A program made the position numbers and the translations under genes. DNA of 64,000 bases from Actinomadura darangshiensis (GTDB lineage: Bacteria; Actinomycetota; Actinomycetes; Streptosporangiales; Streptosporangiaceae), in the NCBI RefSeq assembly GCF_004349235.1, contig NZ_SMKY01000003.1:29037-93036 (forward strand). Reading direction: 5' to 3'. The notes under the pieces are model-generated. The model made no database searches. It was not told the origin of the DNA and saw only the letters and a list, made by a program, of their open reading frames with translations. Of the stretch, positions 41,748 through 50,385 are shown one piece after another. Each line of letters opens with the position of its first letter. Within the stretch, counting starts at the first letter, position 1.

Positions 41748-42590
41748 TCAGAACAAACTGTCGGAATGGTTGCCGGAACTATCCCCAGAAATCGCCGGAT
41801 CTATGAGTTCCGGGCCGTTGTTTCGCACGCTGTTGACCAACTTTGACACCGGGTAGGCGTCCATTGTCCCGGCCATCGCGGGCACCAGCAGGCCGCGCAC
41901 CTCCTCGGTGCCGGTGAGCGCGGGATCCAGCCAGGCGTCCCAGCGGTCCGGCTCGACGACCATCGGCATCCGGTCGTGGATCCGGCCGAGGTCGTCGGGC
42001 GCGTCGGTGGTGATGACGGTGCACGTCCACAGCCACTCGCCTGGTCCGATCTGAGAGGACGACCCCCCAGACCCCCCGGAACCGCCCTCGGGCGACTTCC
42101 ACAGCTCGTAAAGGCCCGCCATCGCCATGACCTCGCCGTCGTTCGGGCGGATGAAGTACGGCTGCTTCTGCGGCTTCTTCTTCTTGGCCTTCTTCTCGCC
42201 CTCGGCCGGGTCGGGCGCGCCGTCCTGGTCCTGGAGCGTGTACCACTCGAAGTAGCCGTCGGCGGGCAGCAGGCAGCGGCGCCGGGCGAACGCGCGGCGG
42301 AACGACGGCTTCTCGTGCACCGTCTCGAACCGCGCGTTGATCATCCGGGAGCCGATCGAGACGTCCTTGGCCCAGGACGGGACGAGCCCCCACCGGACCG
42401 TCCGCAGCTGGCGCACCGCCGGCGCCTCGTCGGGTTCGTCTTTGGGCCGCCGGTTCAGAATGACCGGAACCTGCTTGGTAGGGGCCACGTTGTAGTCGGG
42501 CTGGATGTCCCCGTCGACCGCGTCGAGCTGCACCTGGAACTCGTCCAGCAGCTCCTGCCGCGCACGGGTGGTGGCATAGCGTCCGCACAT
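41748..42590 (-). CDS. SOS response-associated peptidase (YedK/HMCES family)
   Basis: 280 residues if started at ATG 42590, which places the catalytic Cys at position 2 (MCGRYATT), as required in this family; an ATG nine bases earlier would not. Further family residues are NVAPTKQVPV, WGLVPSWAKD, NARFET near residue 100, DGYFEWY near 125 and the His in GRIHDRMPM. HMCES proteins crosslink covalently to abasic sites in single-stranded DNA and shield them. The sequence has a Lys-rich insert (KKAKKKKPQK) and a Gly/Ser insert encoded by the 29-bp G-tract repeat at 42057-42085. Confidence 0.92.
   Translation of the reverse strand: MCGRYATTRARQELLDEFQVQLDAVDGDIQPDYNVAPTKQVPVILNRRPKDEPDEAPAVRQLRTVRWGLVPSWAKDVSIGSRMINARFETVHEKPSFRRAFARRRCLLPADGYFEWYTLQDQDGAPDPAEGEKKAKKKKPQKQPYFIRPNDGEVMAMAGLYELWKSPEGGSGGSGGSSSQIGPGEWLWTCTVITTDAPDDLGRIHDRMPMVVEPDRWDAWLDPALTGTEEVRGLLVPAMAGTMDAYPVSKLVNSVRNNGPELIDPAISGDSSGNHSDSLF
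42057..42085. repeat. 29-bp G-tract repeat inserted in coding sequence (copy 2)
   Basis: Matches 13942-13970 in 26 of 29 positions; only the three bases between the C6 runs differ (AGA versus GCT). On the minus strand it encodes GSGGSGGSS within the YedK protein, in the same frame as in the ABC permease. Confidence 0.75.
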
Positions 42591-42642
42591 GGGTCCCATC
42601 CTGCCGCGCTTGAGGCGCGGCGCGCTGGGCATGTAGCGGGTC

Positions 42643-43491
42643 ATGCGACCCTTCACGACCCTGGCCCGCCCGTTCGTGGCGGCGCCCTTCATCATGTCCG
42701 GCCTGGACGCCGTCCGGGATCCGCGCGAGCGCGCCGAGCGGGTCGGCCCCGCGGTCAAGCCGGTCGCCGACCGCATCGACTGGCTGCCGAAGGACCCGGA
42801 GACCCTCGTCCGCATGCAGGGCGCCCTCAGCCTCGGCACCGGCGCGCTGCTGCTGACCGGCAGGTTCCGCCGGCTCACCACCCTGCTGCTCGCCGCGCAG
42901 ATGATCCCCGCGCTGGCGACCGAGCACCGCTTCTGGACCGAGAACGAACCGGAGCGCCGCGCCGACGAGCGCTCCCACCTGCTGAAGAACGCCGGCCTGT
43001 TCGGCGCGCTGCTCATGGTGGCGACCGAGCCGCGCCGCTCGCCGCGCACCGCGGAGCTGCGCCGCGCGGCCCGGGAGACGCAGATCAAGGGCGGCGCCGA
43101 GGCCAAGGCCATGCGCCGCGAGGCCGCCGCCACGCTGCGGGACGCGCGCCGCGAGGCGGCCCGGCAGGTGCGCGTCGCCCGCGCCGAGGGCGGACGCAAG
43201 GCCGCGAAGAAGGCCGCGAGGCTGTCCAGGAGCGCGAACGCCGCCAAGTCGGCCGGAGCCTTCAAGATCGGCCGGCTCTCCCGTCGCGGCGGCGCCAAGG
43301 GCCGGGGCGGCGGTCCCTACCTGCAGGCCGGGAAGCAGGCCGGCAAGGCCGTGCAGACGGGCAAGGCCGCGGGCAAGTCGATCAAGGCCGGCACGGCGAC
43401 CCAGGCCGCGAAGGCCGTGAAGGGCGCCAAGACCGTCAGGTCGGGCACGGCCGTCCAGACGGGCAAGGTCCTGCAGGCGGTCAAGCGCTGA
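42643..43491 (+). CDS. DoxX-family membrane protein with histone-H1-like Lys/Ala-rich tail
   Basis: 282 residues from ATG 42643. Residues 1-135 are a DoxX-type membrane domain (ARPFVAAPFIMSGLDAVRDP, MQGALSLGTGALLLTGRF, LLLAAQMIPALATEHRFW, HLLKNAGLFGALLMVATEP). From about residue 145 the protein is extremely rich in Lys, Ala, Arg and Gly (GRKAAKKAARLS, GKQAGKAVQTGKAAGKS, KAVKGAKTVRSG), with no acid clusters, like the DNA-condensing tails of H1-type proteins. A membrane protein with a nucleic-acid-binding-like tail could tether DNA or RNA. DoxX function itself is poorly defined; redox roles are proposed. Confidence 0.85.
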   Translation: MRPFTTLARPFVAAPFIMSGLDAVRDPRERAERVGPAVKPVADRIDWLPKDPETLVRMQGALSLGTGALLLTGRFRRLTTLLLAAQMIPALATEHRFWTENEPERRADERSHLLKNAGLFGALLMVATEPRRSPRTAELRRAARETQIKGGAEAKAMRREAAATLRDARREAARQVRVARAEGGRKAAKKAARLSRSANAAKSAGAFKIGRLSRRGGAKGRGGGPYLQAGKQAGKAVQTGKAAGKSIKAGTATQAAKAVKGAKTVRSGTAVQTGKVLQAVKR

Positions 43492-43616
43492 CCGACGCAC
43501 TTTCCGAAGGAAACCTTAAAAGAGCCTCAAGAGCGTTGAACCGTGCGCCGCGATGGTCCCGTACTGCCAGGTGACCGCCTTCTCGCACGAGTATTCACGA
43601 CGGAGACGCCCCGGCC

Positions 43617-44222
43617 ATGGCAGTTCCCGGACCGACCGGCCGCCAGAGCGGCGGGTTGCGGAGCCTGCTCCGCCGCCCCGGCGCGGCGCGGCACGCGCAG
43701 CCGCACGACCCGCCCGTGCGCGACGAGGACATGGTGGCCGCGCTGTACCGCGAGTACCATCGGCCCCTCCTCGCGTTCGTCCTGCGGCTGACCGGCGGTG
43801 ACCGCCCGTGGGCCGAGGACGTGGTGCAGGAGACCATGATCCGGGCATGGCGCAGCGCGGACCGGCTCGACGACCGGACGTCCTCGCTGATGCCGTGGCT
43901 GGCCACGGTCTCCCGGCGTATCGTGATCGACAACCGGCGGCAGCGCGAGGTGAGGCCGCCGGAGGTCGGCGACGGCCCCCTGGAGAACCTGCCGATGGCG
44001 GACGAGATGGACGCGCTGCTCCGCAAGGTGGTGGTGACGGAGGCGCTGGAGTCGCTGTCGCCCGCGCACCGGCAGGCGCTGCTGGAGACGGTGCTGCGCG
44101 ACCGGACGGTGAACCAGGCCGCCGAGTACCTCGGCATCCCGGTCGGGACGGTCAAGTCACGCGTGTACTACGCGCTGCGCGCCTTGCGCGTCGCCTTGGA
44201 GGAGAGGGGGGTGACGTCATGA
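43617..44222 (+). CDS. ECF RNA polymerase sigma factor
   Basis: 201 residues from ATG 43617. Region 2: YREYHRPLLAFVLRLTGGDRPWAEDVVQETMIRAWRSAD and MPWLATVSRRIVIDNRRQR; region 4: LSPAHRQALLETVLRDRTVNQAAEYLGIPVGTVKSRVYYALRALR. It overlaps its anti-sigma gene by ATGA. The subgroup resembles the SigL/SigK-like factors with an anchored anti-sigma partner. Upstream, GGAAAC at 43509 and CGTT at 43534 resemble ECF promoter elements, though the 19-base spacing is long; autoregulation is possible but weakly supported. Confidence 0.92.
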   Translation: MAVPGPTGRQSGGLRSLLRRPGAARHAQPHDPPVRDEDMVAALYREYHRPLLAFVLRLTGGDRPWAEDVVQETMIRAWRSADRLDDRTSSLMPWLATVSRRIVIDNRRQREVRPPEVGDGPLENLPMADEMDALLRKVVVTEALESLSPAHRQALLETVLRDRTVNQAAEYLGIPVGTVKSRVYYALRALRVALEERGVTS

Positions 44223-44935
44223 GTTCCCAGGTCGAGCACACCGATGTCGGCGCCTACGCGCTGGGCCTTCTGGAAGCCGGCGACCGGCATGCGTTCGAGG
44301 CCCATCTGCGGGTGTGCGGATCGTGCCAGGCCGAGCTGCGGGAGCTGTCCGGGGCGGCCGGCGCCCTGGTCGAGCTCGGCGGCGAGACCGCCGAACCGGG
44401 TCTGGAGGCGGGCGAGGACGAGCCGCCCCCGGCCCCGGCCCCGGTGATCGACATGATGCGGCGCGGCCGGCGCGCCGACCACCGCCGCTTCCGGCGCGCC
44501 GCGTACCTGGTGGGCGCCGCTGCCGCCGCCGTCGCGCTGGCCGCCGGCGTCGGGATCGGGACGGCGCTGAACGGCGACGGCTCCCCTGAGAAGCCGCCGC
44601 CCGCGCAGGCCATCACCGGCGACCGGTTCCACGCCGCGAACGCGAGCACGGGCGCGTCCGGGACGGTCGGCCTGGTCGACAAGGGCTGGGGCACGCAGGT
44701 CGGCCTGGAGCTGCGCGGCATCAAGGGGCCGCTGCGGTGCCACCTGGAGGCGGTGTCGCGGGACGGTGAGCGCAGTGTCGTCGCCGGCTGGCGCGTCCCC
44801 GACAAGGGCTATGGCGTGTCCGGCGCACCGAAGCCGCTGGTCATGCAGGGTGGGACGGGCCTCACCCGCGACCAGATCAGCAAGTTCGTCGTCCGCCTCG
44901 ACGACGGCGGGACGCTGCTGACCATCCCGCTTTAA
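44219..44935 (+). CDS. Membrane-anchored zinc-finger anti-sigma factor
   Basis: 238 residues. The N-terminal zf-HC2/ZAS motif, HTDVGAYALGLLEAGDR then HLRVCGSC, provides His and the Cys pair near residues 31-39. A membrane helix (YLVGAAAAAVALAAGVGIGTAL, ~100-121) separates it from an extracytoplasmic domain of ~110 residues (GLVDKGWGTQVGLELRGIKGP, SVVAGWRVPDKGYG). This is the standard architecture for sequestering an ECF sigma until an envelope signal triggers proteolysis. Its start overlaps the sigma factor stop. The external domain would sense the signal. Confidence 0.9.
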   Translation: MSSQVEHTDVGAYALGLLEAGDRHAFEAHLRVCGSCQAELRELSGAAGALVELGGETAEPGLEAGEDEPPPAPAPVIDMMRRGRRADHRRFRRAAYLVGAAAAAVALAAGVGIGTALNGDGSPEKPPPAQAITGDRFHAANASTGASGTVGLVDKGWGTQVGLELRGIKGPLRCHLEAVSRDGERSVVAGWRVPDKGYGVSGAPKPLVMQGGTGLTRDQISKFVVRLDDGGTLLTIPL

Positions 44936-44975
44936 TGCCCTCGGGCCCGCGGTCCCGGCCCGATAACCTTGGGGC

Positions 44976-46247
44976 ATGTCCTCTCCGCACTGGTCCGCCC
45001 CGGTCGCCCATGCTCCGGTGGACGCCGCCGTGCCGCTGCCCGGCTCGAAGTCGATGACCAACCGGGCGCTGGTCCTGGCGGCGCTGGGCACCGCGCCGGG
45101 CCGGATCGTCCGGCCGCTGCGCAGCCGCGACACCGACCTGATGGCCGCCGCGCTGCGCTCGCTCGGTGTCGGCGTGGACGAGGACGGTGCGGACTGGCGG
45201 GTCCTGCCAGGAGAGCTGCGAGGCCCCGCCCGGGTGGACACCGGGCTCGCCGGGACGGTGATGCGCTTCCTGCCGCCGGTCGCCGCGCTCGCCGCCGGCG
45301 AGGTGTCGGTGGACGGCGACCCGCGCGCCCGCGAACGTCCGATGGGCCCGATCATCACGGCGCTGCGGACGCTCGGCGCGGCGATCGACGACGGCGGCCG
45401 CGGCGCGCTGCCCTTCACCGTGCGCGGGACGGGCTCGGTGAGCGGCGGCGAGGTCGTGATCGACGCGTCCGGGTCGTCCCAGCTGGTGTCGGGGCTGCTG
45501 CTGGCCGCGCCGCGCTTCGAGAAGGGCGTGGAGGTCAGGCACGAGGGGCCGCCCGTCCCGTCGGGCGCGCACCTGGCGATGACCGTCGCCATGCTCCGCG
45601 AGGCGGGGGCGGCGGTCGAGACGGACGAGAACGCCTGGCGCGTCGTGCCGGGGCCGCTGCACCGCGAGACATGGGCGATCGAGCCCGACCTGTCGAACGC
45701 CGCGCAGTTCCTCGGCGCCGCGCTCGTCGCGGGCGGCCGGGTGACCGTGCCCGGCTGGCCGGCGGAGACGACGCAGCCGGGCGACGCGCTGCGCGGCCTG
45801 CTCGCCGCGATGGGCGCCGAGGTGTCCCGCGGCCCGGACGGCCTCACCGTGCGCGGTACCGGCCGCTTCGCCGGGCTGGACGCCGACCTGCACGAGGTCG
45901 GCGAGCTGACGCCGGTGCTCGCGGCGGTCTGCGCGCTGGCGGACTCGCCGTCCAGGCTGACGGGCATCGCGCACCTGCGCGGCCACGAGACCGACCGGCT
46001 CGCCGCGCTGGCCGCCGAGATCAACGCGCTGGGCGGCGACGCCGCCGAGCTGCCGGACGGCCTGGAGATCCGGCCGCGCCCCCTGCGCGGCGGCGTGTTC
46101 CACACCTACGACGACCACCGGATGGTCATGGCCGCGGCCGTGCTCGGACTGGCCGTTCCCGGCATCGAAGTGGAGAATCCGGGCACCGTGGGCAAGACTC
46201 TTCCGAACTTCACCCGGCAGTGGGCGTCGATGCTCGCGCCCGCCTGA
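44976..46247 (+). CDS. aroA: 3-phosphoshikimate 1-carboxyvinyltransferase (EPSP synthase)
   Basis: 423 residues. It joins shikimate-3-phosphate and phosphoenolpyruvate in the aromatic amino-acid pathway. Signature [17 protein letters not shown] near residue 17 supplies the PEP/S3P-binding Lys and Arg; [18 protein letters not shown] near 88 is the NAGTxxR-like loop, reading [23 protein letters not shown] near 332 and [10 protein letters not shown] near 377 follow. Length and order are normal. It begins 40 bases after the anti-sigma gene and is followed by rsgA with 17 bases between. Confidence 0.96.
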   Translation: MSSPHWSAPVAHAPVDAAVPLPGSKSMTNRALVLAALGTAPGRIVRPLRSRDTDLMAAALRSLGVGVDEDGADWRVLPGELRGPARVDTGLAGTVMRFLPPVAALAAGEVSVDGDPRARERPMGPIITALRTLGAAIDDGGRGALPFTVRGTGSVSGGEVVIDASGSSQLVSGLLLAAPRFEKGVEVRHEGPPVPSGAHLAMTVAMLREAGAAVETDENAWRVVPGPLHRETWAIEPDLSNAAQFLGAALVAGGRVTVPGWPAETTQPGDALRGLLAAMGAEVSRGPDGLTVRGTGRFAGLDADLHEVGELTPVLAAVCALADSPSRLTGIAHLRGHETDRLAALAAEINALGGDAAELPDGLEIRPRPLRGGVFHTYDDHRMVMAAAVLGLAVPGIEVENPGTVGKTLPNFTRQWASMLAPA

Positions 46248-46264
46248 CAGCAGGGACCGGACCA

Positions 46265-47269
46265 CTGGCACGACGAACGAGCGACTACGACGAGGACGAC
46301 GTCCGGGTGCGCCCCGGGCGCCGCGGGTCGCGTCCGCGCACCCGCCGCCGTCCCGCGCACGAGGACGCCTCGCCCGGGTTCGTGGCCGCGGTGGACCGCG
46401 GCCGGTACCGCTGCCTGGTGGACCCCGGCACCGGCGACGAGCGCGACGTCACCGCGATGCGGGCCCGCGAGCTGGGCCGCAAGGGCGTCGTCGTGGGCGA
46501 CCGCGTCGCGCTCGTCGGGGACGTCTCCGGCGCCCCGGACACCCTGGCCCGGATCGTCCGGGTCGAGCCGCGCACGTCGTCGCTGCGCCGCACCGCCGAC
46601 GACACCGACCCGTTCGAGCGGATCGTCGTCGCGAACGCCGACCAGCTGGTCATCGTGACGGCGCTGGCCGACCCGGAGCCGCGCCCCCGGATGATCGACC
46701 GGCAGCTCGTCGCCGGCTACGACGCCGGCATGGACCCGCTGCTCTGCCTGACCAAGGCCGACCTCGCCGACGCCGGCGGGCTGATCGCCGAGTACGCCCC
46801 GCTCGGCGTCCCCTACGTGGTGACCCGGCGCGGCGGCGACCTGGACGACCTCCGCGGCCACCTCGCCGGCCGGGTGAGCGTCCTCGTCGGCCACTCGGGG
46901 GTCGGCAAGTCGACGCTGGTGAACGCCCTCGTCCCGGACGCCGAGCGCGCCGTCAGCCACGTCAACGCGGTCACCGGCCGCGGCCGGCACACCTCCTCCT
47001 CGGCGATCGCGCTGCGGCTCCCCGGCGGGGACGGCTGGATCATCGACACCCCGGGCGTCCGCAGCTTCGGCCTCGCGCACGTCGGCCCCGAGAACGTGAT
47101 CAACGCGTTCGAGGACCTCGCCGAGGGCGCCGCCGAACGCTGCCCGCCGCACTGCGACCACCGCCAGGAGAACTGCGGCCTGGACGCCTGGGTCGCCGAG
47201 GGCCACGCCTCCCAGGCCCGCCTGGACTCCCTCCGCCGCCTCCTGAAGGCCCGCGAAGACCCCGAATAG
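46265..47269 (+). CDS. rsgA: Ribosome small-subunit-dependent GTPase A
   Basis: About 334 residues if started at CTG 46265. The family-conserved DYDEDDVRVRPG lies before the first ordinary start (GTG 46307), and the nearest upstream one (GTG 46220) is inside aroA without a ribosome site, so CTG or GTG 46220 must be used; CAGGGAC lies 11 bases before the CTG. OB domain FVAAVDRGRYRCLV; circularly permuted GTPase with LCLTKADL (G4), GHSGVGKSTLVNAL (G1), HTSSSA (G2) and DTPGVRSFG (G3); C-terminal zinc cluster RCPPHCDH...NCGL. It matures the 30S subunit. Confidence 0.93.
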   Translation: MARRTSDYDEDDVRVRPGRRGSRPRTRRRPAHEDASPGFVAAVDRGRYRCLVDPGTGDERDVTAMRARELGRKGVVVGDRVALVGDVSGAPDTLARIVRVEPRTSSLRRTADDTDPFERIVVANADQLVIVTALADPEPRPRMIDRQLVAGYDAGMDPLLCLTKADLADAGGLIAEYAPLGVPYVVTRRGGDLDDLRGHLAGRVSVLVGHSGVGKSTLVNALVPDAERAVSHVNAVTGRGRHTSSSAIALRLPGGDGWIIDTPGVRSFGLAHVGPENVINAFEDLAEGAAERCPPHCDHRQENCGLDAWVAEGHASQARLDSLRRLLKAREDPE

Positions 47270-47309
47270 CGCACGACGGCGGGCGGCTCACGTCGGTATG
47301 GTCGGCTTC

Positions 47310-48842
47310 ATGAGTCGGGTGATCGCGGCGCGTTACGAGCTGCTGGAGGCGCTCGGGCGCGGCGGGATGGGCACCGTGTGGCGGGCCCGGGACCGCACGC
47401 TCGGACGCGAGGTGGCGGTCAAGGAGGTGTCGCTGCCGCAGGGCCTGGACGAGTCGCAGGTCGAGCGCCTCTACGCGCGGACGTTCCGGGAGGCGCGGTC
47501 GGCGGCGCGGCTCGACCATCCCGGCATCGTGACGGTGTTCGACGTCGTGGAGGAGGACGACCGGCCCTGGATCGTGATGCAGCTCGTCCGGGCGGAGGGC
47601 CTGGACAAGGTCATCGCGCGGGAGGGGCCGCTGCCGCCGGCCCGGGTCGCGGCGATCGGGCTCGACCTGCTGGACGCGCTGGGCGCCGCGCACGCCGCCG
47701 GGGTCGTGCACCGGGACGTCAAGCCGGGGAACGTGCTGCTGCCGCGCGGCCGGGCCGTCCTCACCGACTTCGGGATCGCGACGATGGCGGGCGACGAGAC
47801 CCTCACCCAGGCCGGCGCCGTCGTCGGGTCGCCCGCCTACCTGGCGCCCGAGCAGGCCCGGCACCAGAAGGCCACGCCCGCGTCGGACCTGTGGTCGCTG
47901 GGCGCGACGCTGTACGCGGCGGCCGAGGGGCGCCCGCCGTACCGGCGCCCGGACGTGTGGGGCGTGATGGCGGCCCTGCTGTCGGACGACCCCGACCCGC
48001 TCCGGCTCGCGGGCCCGCTCACGCCCGTCCTGTACGGGCTGCTCCGCAAGGACCCCGAGCAGCGGATGGGGCCCGGGGAGGCCGGGCCGCTGCTCCGCCA
48101 GGCCGCGCAGGTCTCGCCCGTCCCGATGCCGTCCGCGCCGCACAACGTGACGTTGCAGCCGCCCGCCCCGCCGACGACGGCCGAGTCGGGCGGGGCATCG
48201 ACCGTCCCGCCGGCGCCGCGGCGGCGGGTGCGGTGGCCGCTGGTGGTCCCGGCGGGGATCTTCACGGCCGCACTCCTCGCCGCCGTCGTCTCGATCGTGG
48301 TGTTCGTCAACGACGGCGGGAACGACCAGCCGGGCCGCAGCGGCTCGTCGTCGCCGTCGTCGGGATCGAACTCATCGCCGGGATCGAGCGCCACCGTGCC
48401 CGCCGGTTACGACCTGTACCGCGGCTCGGTCTTCCAAGCGGCCGTCCCAAAGGGCTGGAAGAAGGACGCGACCGGCGACGACGCGACCTTCACTGAGTCC
48501 TCCCAGGGGGCGCGCGGAATCTCGCTCCAGCGGCTCTCCGCGGCCCTGTTCGCCGGCACTCCGGGGGACGCGCTCCGGTCGACGGCGGAGAGCTTCCAAA
48601 AGGACTCGGAGTACCCCGGCTACCAGCAGCAGAGGTTCACAAGGGACATCTCCTACATGGGCGGGGCGGCGGAGCTGGAGTTCACGTTCGAGGAGCACGG
48701 CAGGCCCGCCCGGTGCCGGATCCGGGTCTTCAAGTACGACGCTGCCTACTACCAGGCGCTTCTGGCGTCCGACGAGAAGGTCTGGGGCAAGACGCTCCCC
48801 TACTACGACACCTTCCTGAAGACGTTGCGGCCGCTGGCCTGA
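47310..48842 (+). CDS. Transmembrane Ser/Thr protein kinase
   Basis: About 510 residues from ATG 47310 (MSRVIAARYELLEALGRGG); ATG 47298 is possible. Residues 1-265 are a complete kinase: GRGGMGTVW, AVKEV, HRDVKPGNVLL, TDFGIA and GSPAYLAPEQ. A Pro-rich linker leads to one membrane helix (VVPAGIFTAALLAAVVSIVVF, ~315-335) and a Ser/Gly linker to an outer domain of ~150 residues (FQAAVPKGWKKDATGDDATF, YDTFLKTLRPLA) resembling domains found on actinobacterial kinases. It probably senses an extracellular cue. It is followed 55 bases on by a flavin oxidase gene. Confidence 0.92.
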   Translation: MSRVIAARYELLEALGRGGMGTVWRARDRTLGREVAVKEVSLPQGLDESQVERLYARTFREARSAARLDHPGIVTVFDVVEEDDRPWIVMQLVRAEGLDKVIAREGPLPPARVAAIGLDLLDALGAAHAAGVVHRDVKPGNVLLPRGRAVLTDFGIATMAGDETLTQAGAVVGSPAYLAPEQARHQKATPASDLWSLGATLYAAAEGRPPYRRPDVWGVMAALLSDDPDPLRLAGPLTPVLYGLLRKDPEQRMGPGEAGPLLRQAAQVSPVPMPSAPHNVTLQPPAPPTTAESGGASTVPPAPRRRVRWPLVVPAGIFTAALLAAVVSIVVFVNDGGNDQPGRSGSSSPSSGSNSSPGSSATVPAGYDLYRGSVFQAAVPKGWKKDATGDDATFTESSQGARGISLQRLSAALFAGTPGDALRSTAESFQKDSEYPGYQQQRFTRDISYMGGAAELEFTFEEHGRPARCRIRVFKYDAAYYQALLASDEKVWGKTLPYYDTFLKTLRPLA

Positions 48843-48897
48843 CGACGGAAACGGAGACCGCCGGACGCCGGAGTCCGGTCGCGGCGACAATGGCCGC

Positions 48898-50385
48898 ATG
48901 GAGCGGCGAACGGTGCTCAAGGCGACGATTCTCGGCACGCTGGCCGCCGCCGGGTGCTCGGAGGAGAACCCGTCCCCGCATGGCCGCCCGTCTTCGCCGC
49001 CTCGGCCGACCGGTCCGGCCGACTGGAACGCCCTGGAGCGCGGCCTGGACGGGAAGCTGGTCCGGCCGTCCGACGCCTCTTACGCGAAGGCCAGGCGGCT
49101 CTACATCCCGCGTTTCGACCGCGTCCGCCCGGCCGGCATCGCGTACTGCGAGAACCCGCAGGACGTCTCGGAGTGCATAGCGTTCGCGACGCTGAAGCGT
49201 ATGCCGGTCGCGGTGCGTTGCGGCGGCCACAGCTATGCGGGCTGGTCCACGGGAACGGGTCTCGTCATCGACGTCTCCCCCATGGACGCTGTGAAGCGCG
49301 ACGGGAACCATGCCGTCGTCGGCGCCGGGACGCGTCTGATCGACCTTTACGACAAGCTCGCCGCCGACGGCGTGAGCGTCCCGTCCGGAAGCTGCCCGAC
49401 GGTCGGGGTGGCAGGGCTGACGCTGGGCGGCGGCCTGGGCGTGACGTCGCGAGCGTACGGGCTGTCGTGCGACGTCCTGGAGTCGGTCCAGGTCGTCACA
49501 GCGGACGGACGTGTCCTGACCTGCGACGCGCGGCAGAACGCCGACCTGTTCTGGGCGTGCCGGGGCGGGGGCGGCGGCAACTTCGGGGTCGCGGTGTCGT
49601 TCACGTTCCGGACGCACGAGGCCGGTGACGTGACGCCGTTCAGCATGCGCTGGCCCTGGTCGAGGGCCGCCGACGTGATCCGCGGCTGGCAGCGCTGGGC
49701 ACCGGACGCGCCGGGCGAGGTCTGGACGAGCCTCCACCTCGACACGCGACCCGATCAGGGCACGCCGAGCATCGAGGTCACCGGCCTCGCACTCGCGGGC
49801 GCGGAGAAGCACATGGAGCGGCTGACGTCCGCGATAGGCGCGGATCCGGTGTCGTCCGGCGCCCGGAGCCGCCCCTACCTGGACGCGATGAAGTTCATGG
49901 GCGGATGCGCGGGCCAGACCACCGGCCAGTGCCACGGGCAGGGCGACCTCCCGGGTCTGCGAGCCGACGGCGCCTTCCCCCGGACCGACTACTCGGGAAA
50001 GTCGCACATCGCCTACAAGCCGCTTTCCGACGAGGCCATCGGCGCCCTCCTCGACCGCTTCGACGAAGGCGGCGACGTCGGCGACCGGTCGGTGCTCATG
50101 GACGCGATGGGCGCCGCGATAGCGCGGGCCGCCCCCGGCGACACGGCCTTCCCGCACCGGGAGGGCCTGTTCTGCGTCCAGTACCTCGCGCCCGACGAGT
50201 CCTGGCTGTCCGGCACCCACGACGCCATGGAGCCCCACCTGGGCGGGGCCGCCTACGTGAACTACATCGACTCCGGCCTCAAGGACTGGGGGCGCGCCTA
50301 CTACGGCCCCAACCTGGACCGGCTCCGCAAGATCAAAGCGGCCCGCGACCCGGGACGGCTGTTCCGCTTCCCGCAGGCGGTCTAG
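48898..50385 (+). CDS. Exported BBE-family FAD-linked oxidoreductase, predicted bicovalent flavin
   Basis: 495 residues. The start RRTVLKATILGTLAAAGCS resembles a Tat signal with a lipobox. The FAD domain has RCGGHSYAGWSTGTGLVIDV, giving the His that carries flavin, and GSCPTVGVAGLTLGGGLG, giving the second covalent link through Cys. The substrate domain is followed by a C-terminal BBE segment (AYVNYIDSGLKDWGRAYYGPN, RLRKIKAARDPGRLFRFPQ). Family members oxidise sugars or secondary metabolites. It ends within the stop of the convergent coiled-coil gene. Confidence 0.9.
   Translation: MERRTVLKATILGTLAAAGCSEENPSPHGRPSSPPRPTGPADWNALERGLDGKLVRPSDASYAKARRLYIPRFDRVRPAGIAYCENPQDVSECIAFATLKRMPVAVRCGGHSYAGWSTGTGLVIDVSPMDAVKRDGNHAVVGAGTRLIDLYDKLAADGVSVPSGSCPTVGVAGLTLGGGLGVTSRAYGLSCDVLESVQVVTADGRVLTCDARQNADLFWACRGGGGGNFGVAVSFTFRTHEAGDVTPFSMRWPWSRAADVIRGWQRWAPDAPGEVWTSLHLDTRPDQGTPSIEVTGLALAGAEKHMERLTSAIGADPVSSGARSRPYLDAMKFMGGCAGQTTGQCHGQGDLPGLRADGAFPRTDYSGKSHIAYKPLSDEAIGALLDRFDEGGDVGDRSVLMDAMGAAIARAAPGDTAFPHREGLFCVQYLAPDESWLSGTHDAMEPHLGGAAYVNYIDSGLKDWGRAYYGPNLDRLRKIKAARDPGRLFRFPQAV

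Noticed and set aside
43509..43537. Autoregulatory ECF promoter before the sigma factor gene
   Set aside because: GGAAAC and CGTT are present but the 19-base spacing is longer than usual, so I mention it only as weak support and do not annotate it as a feature.
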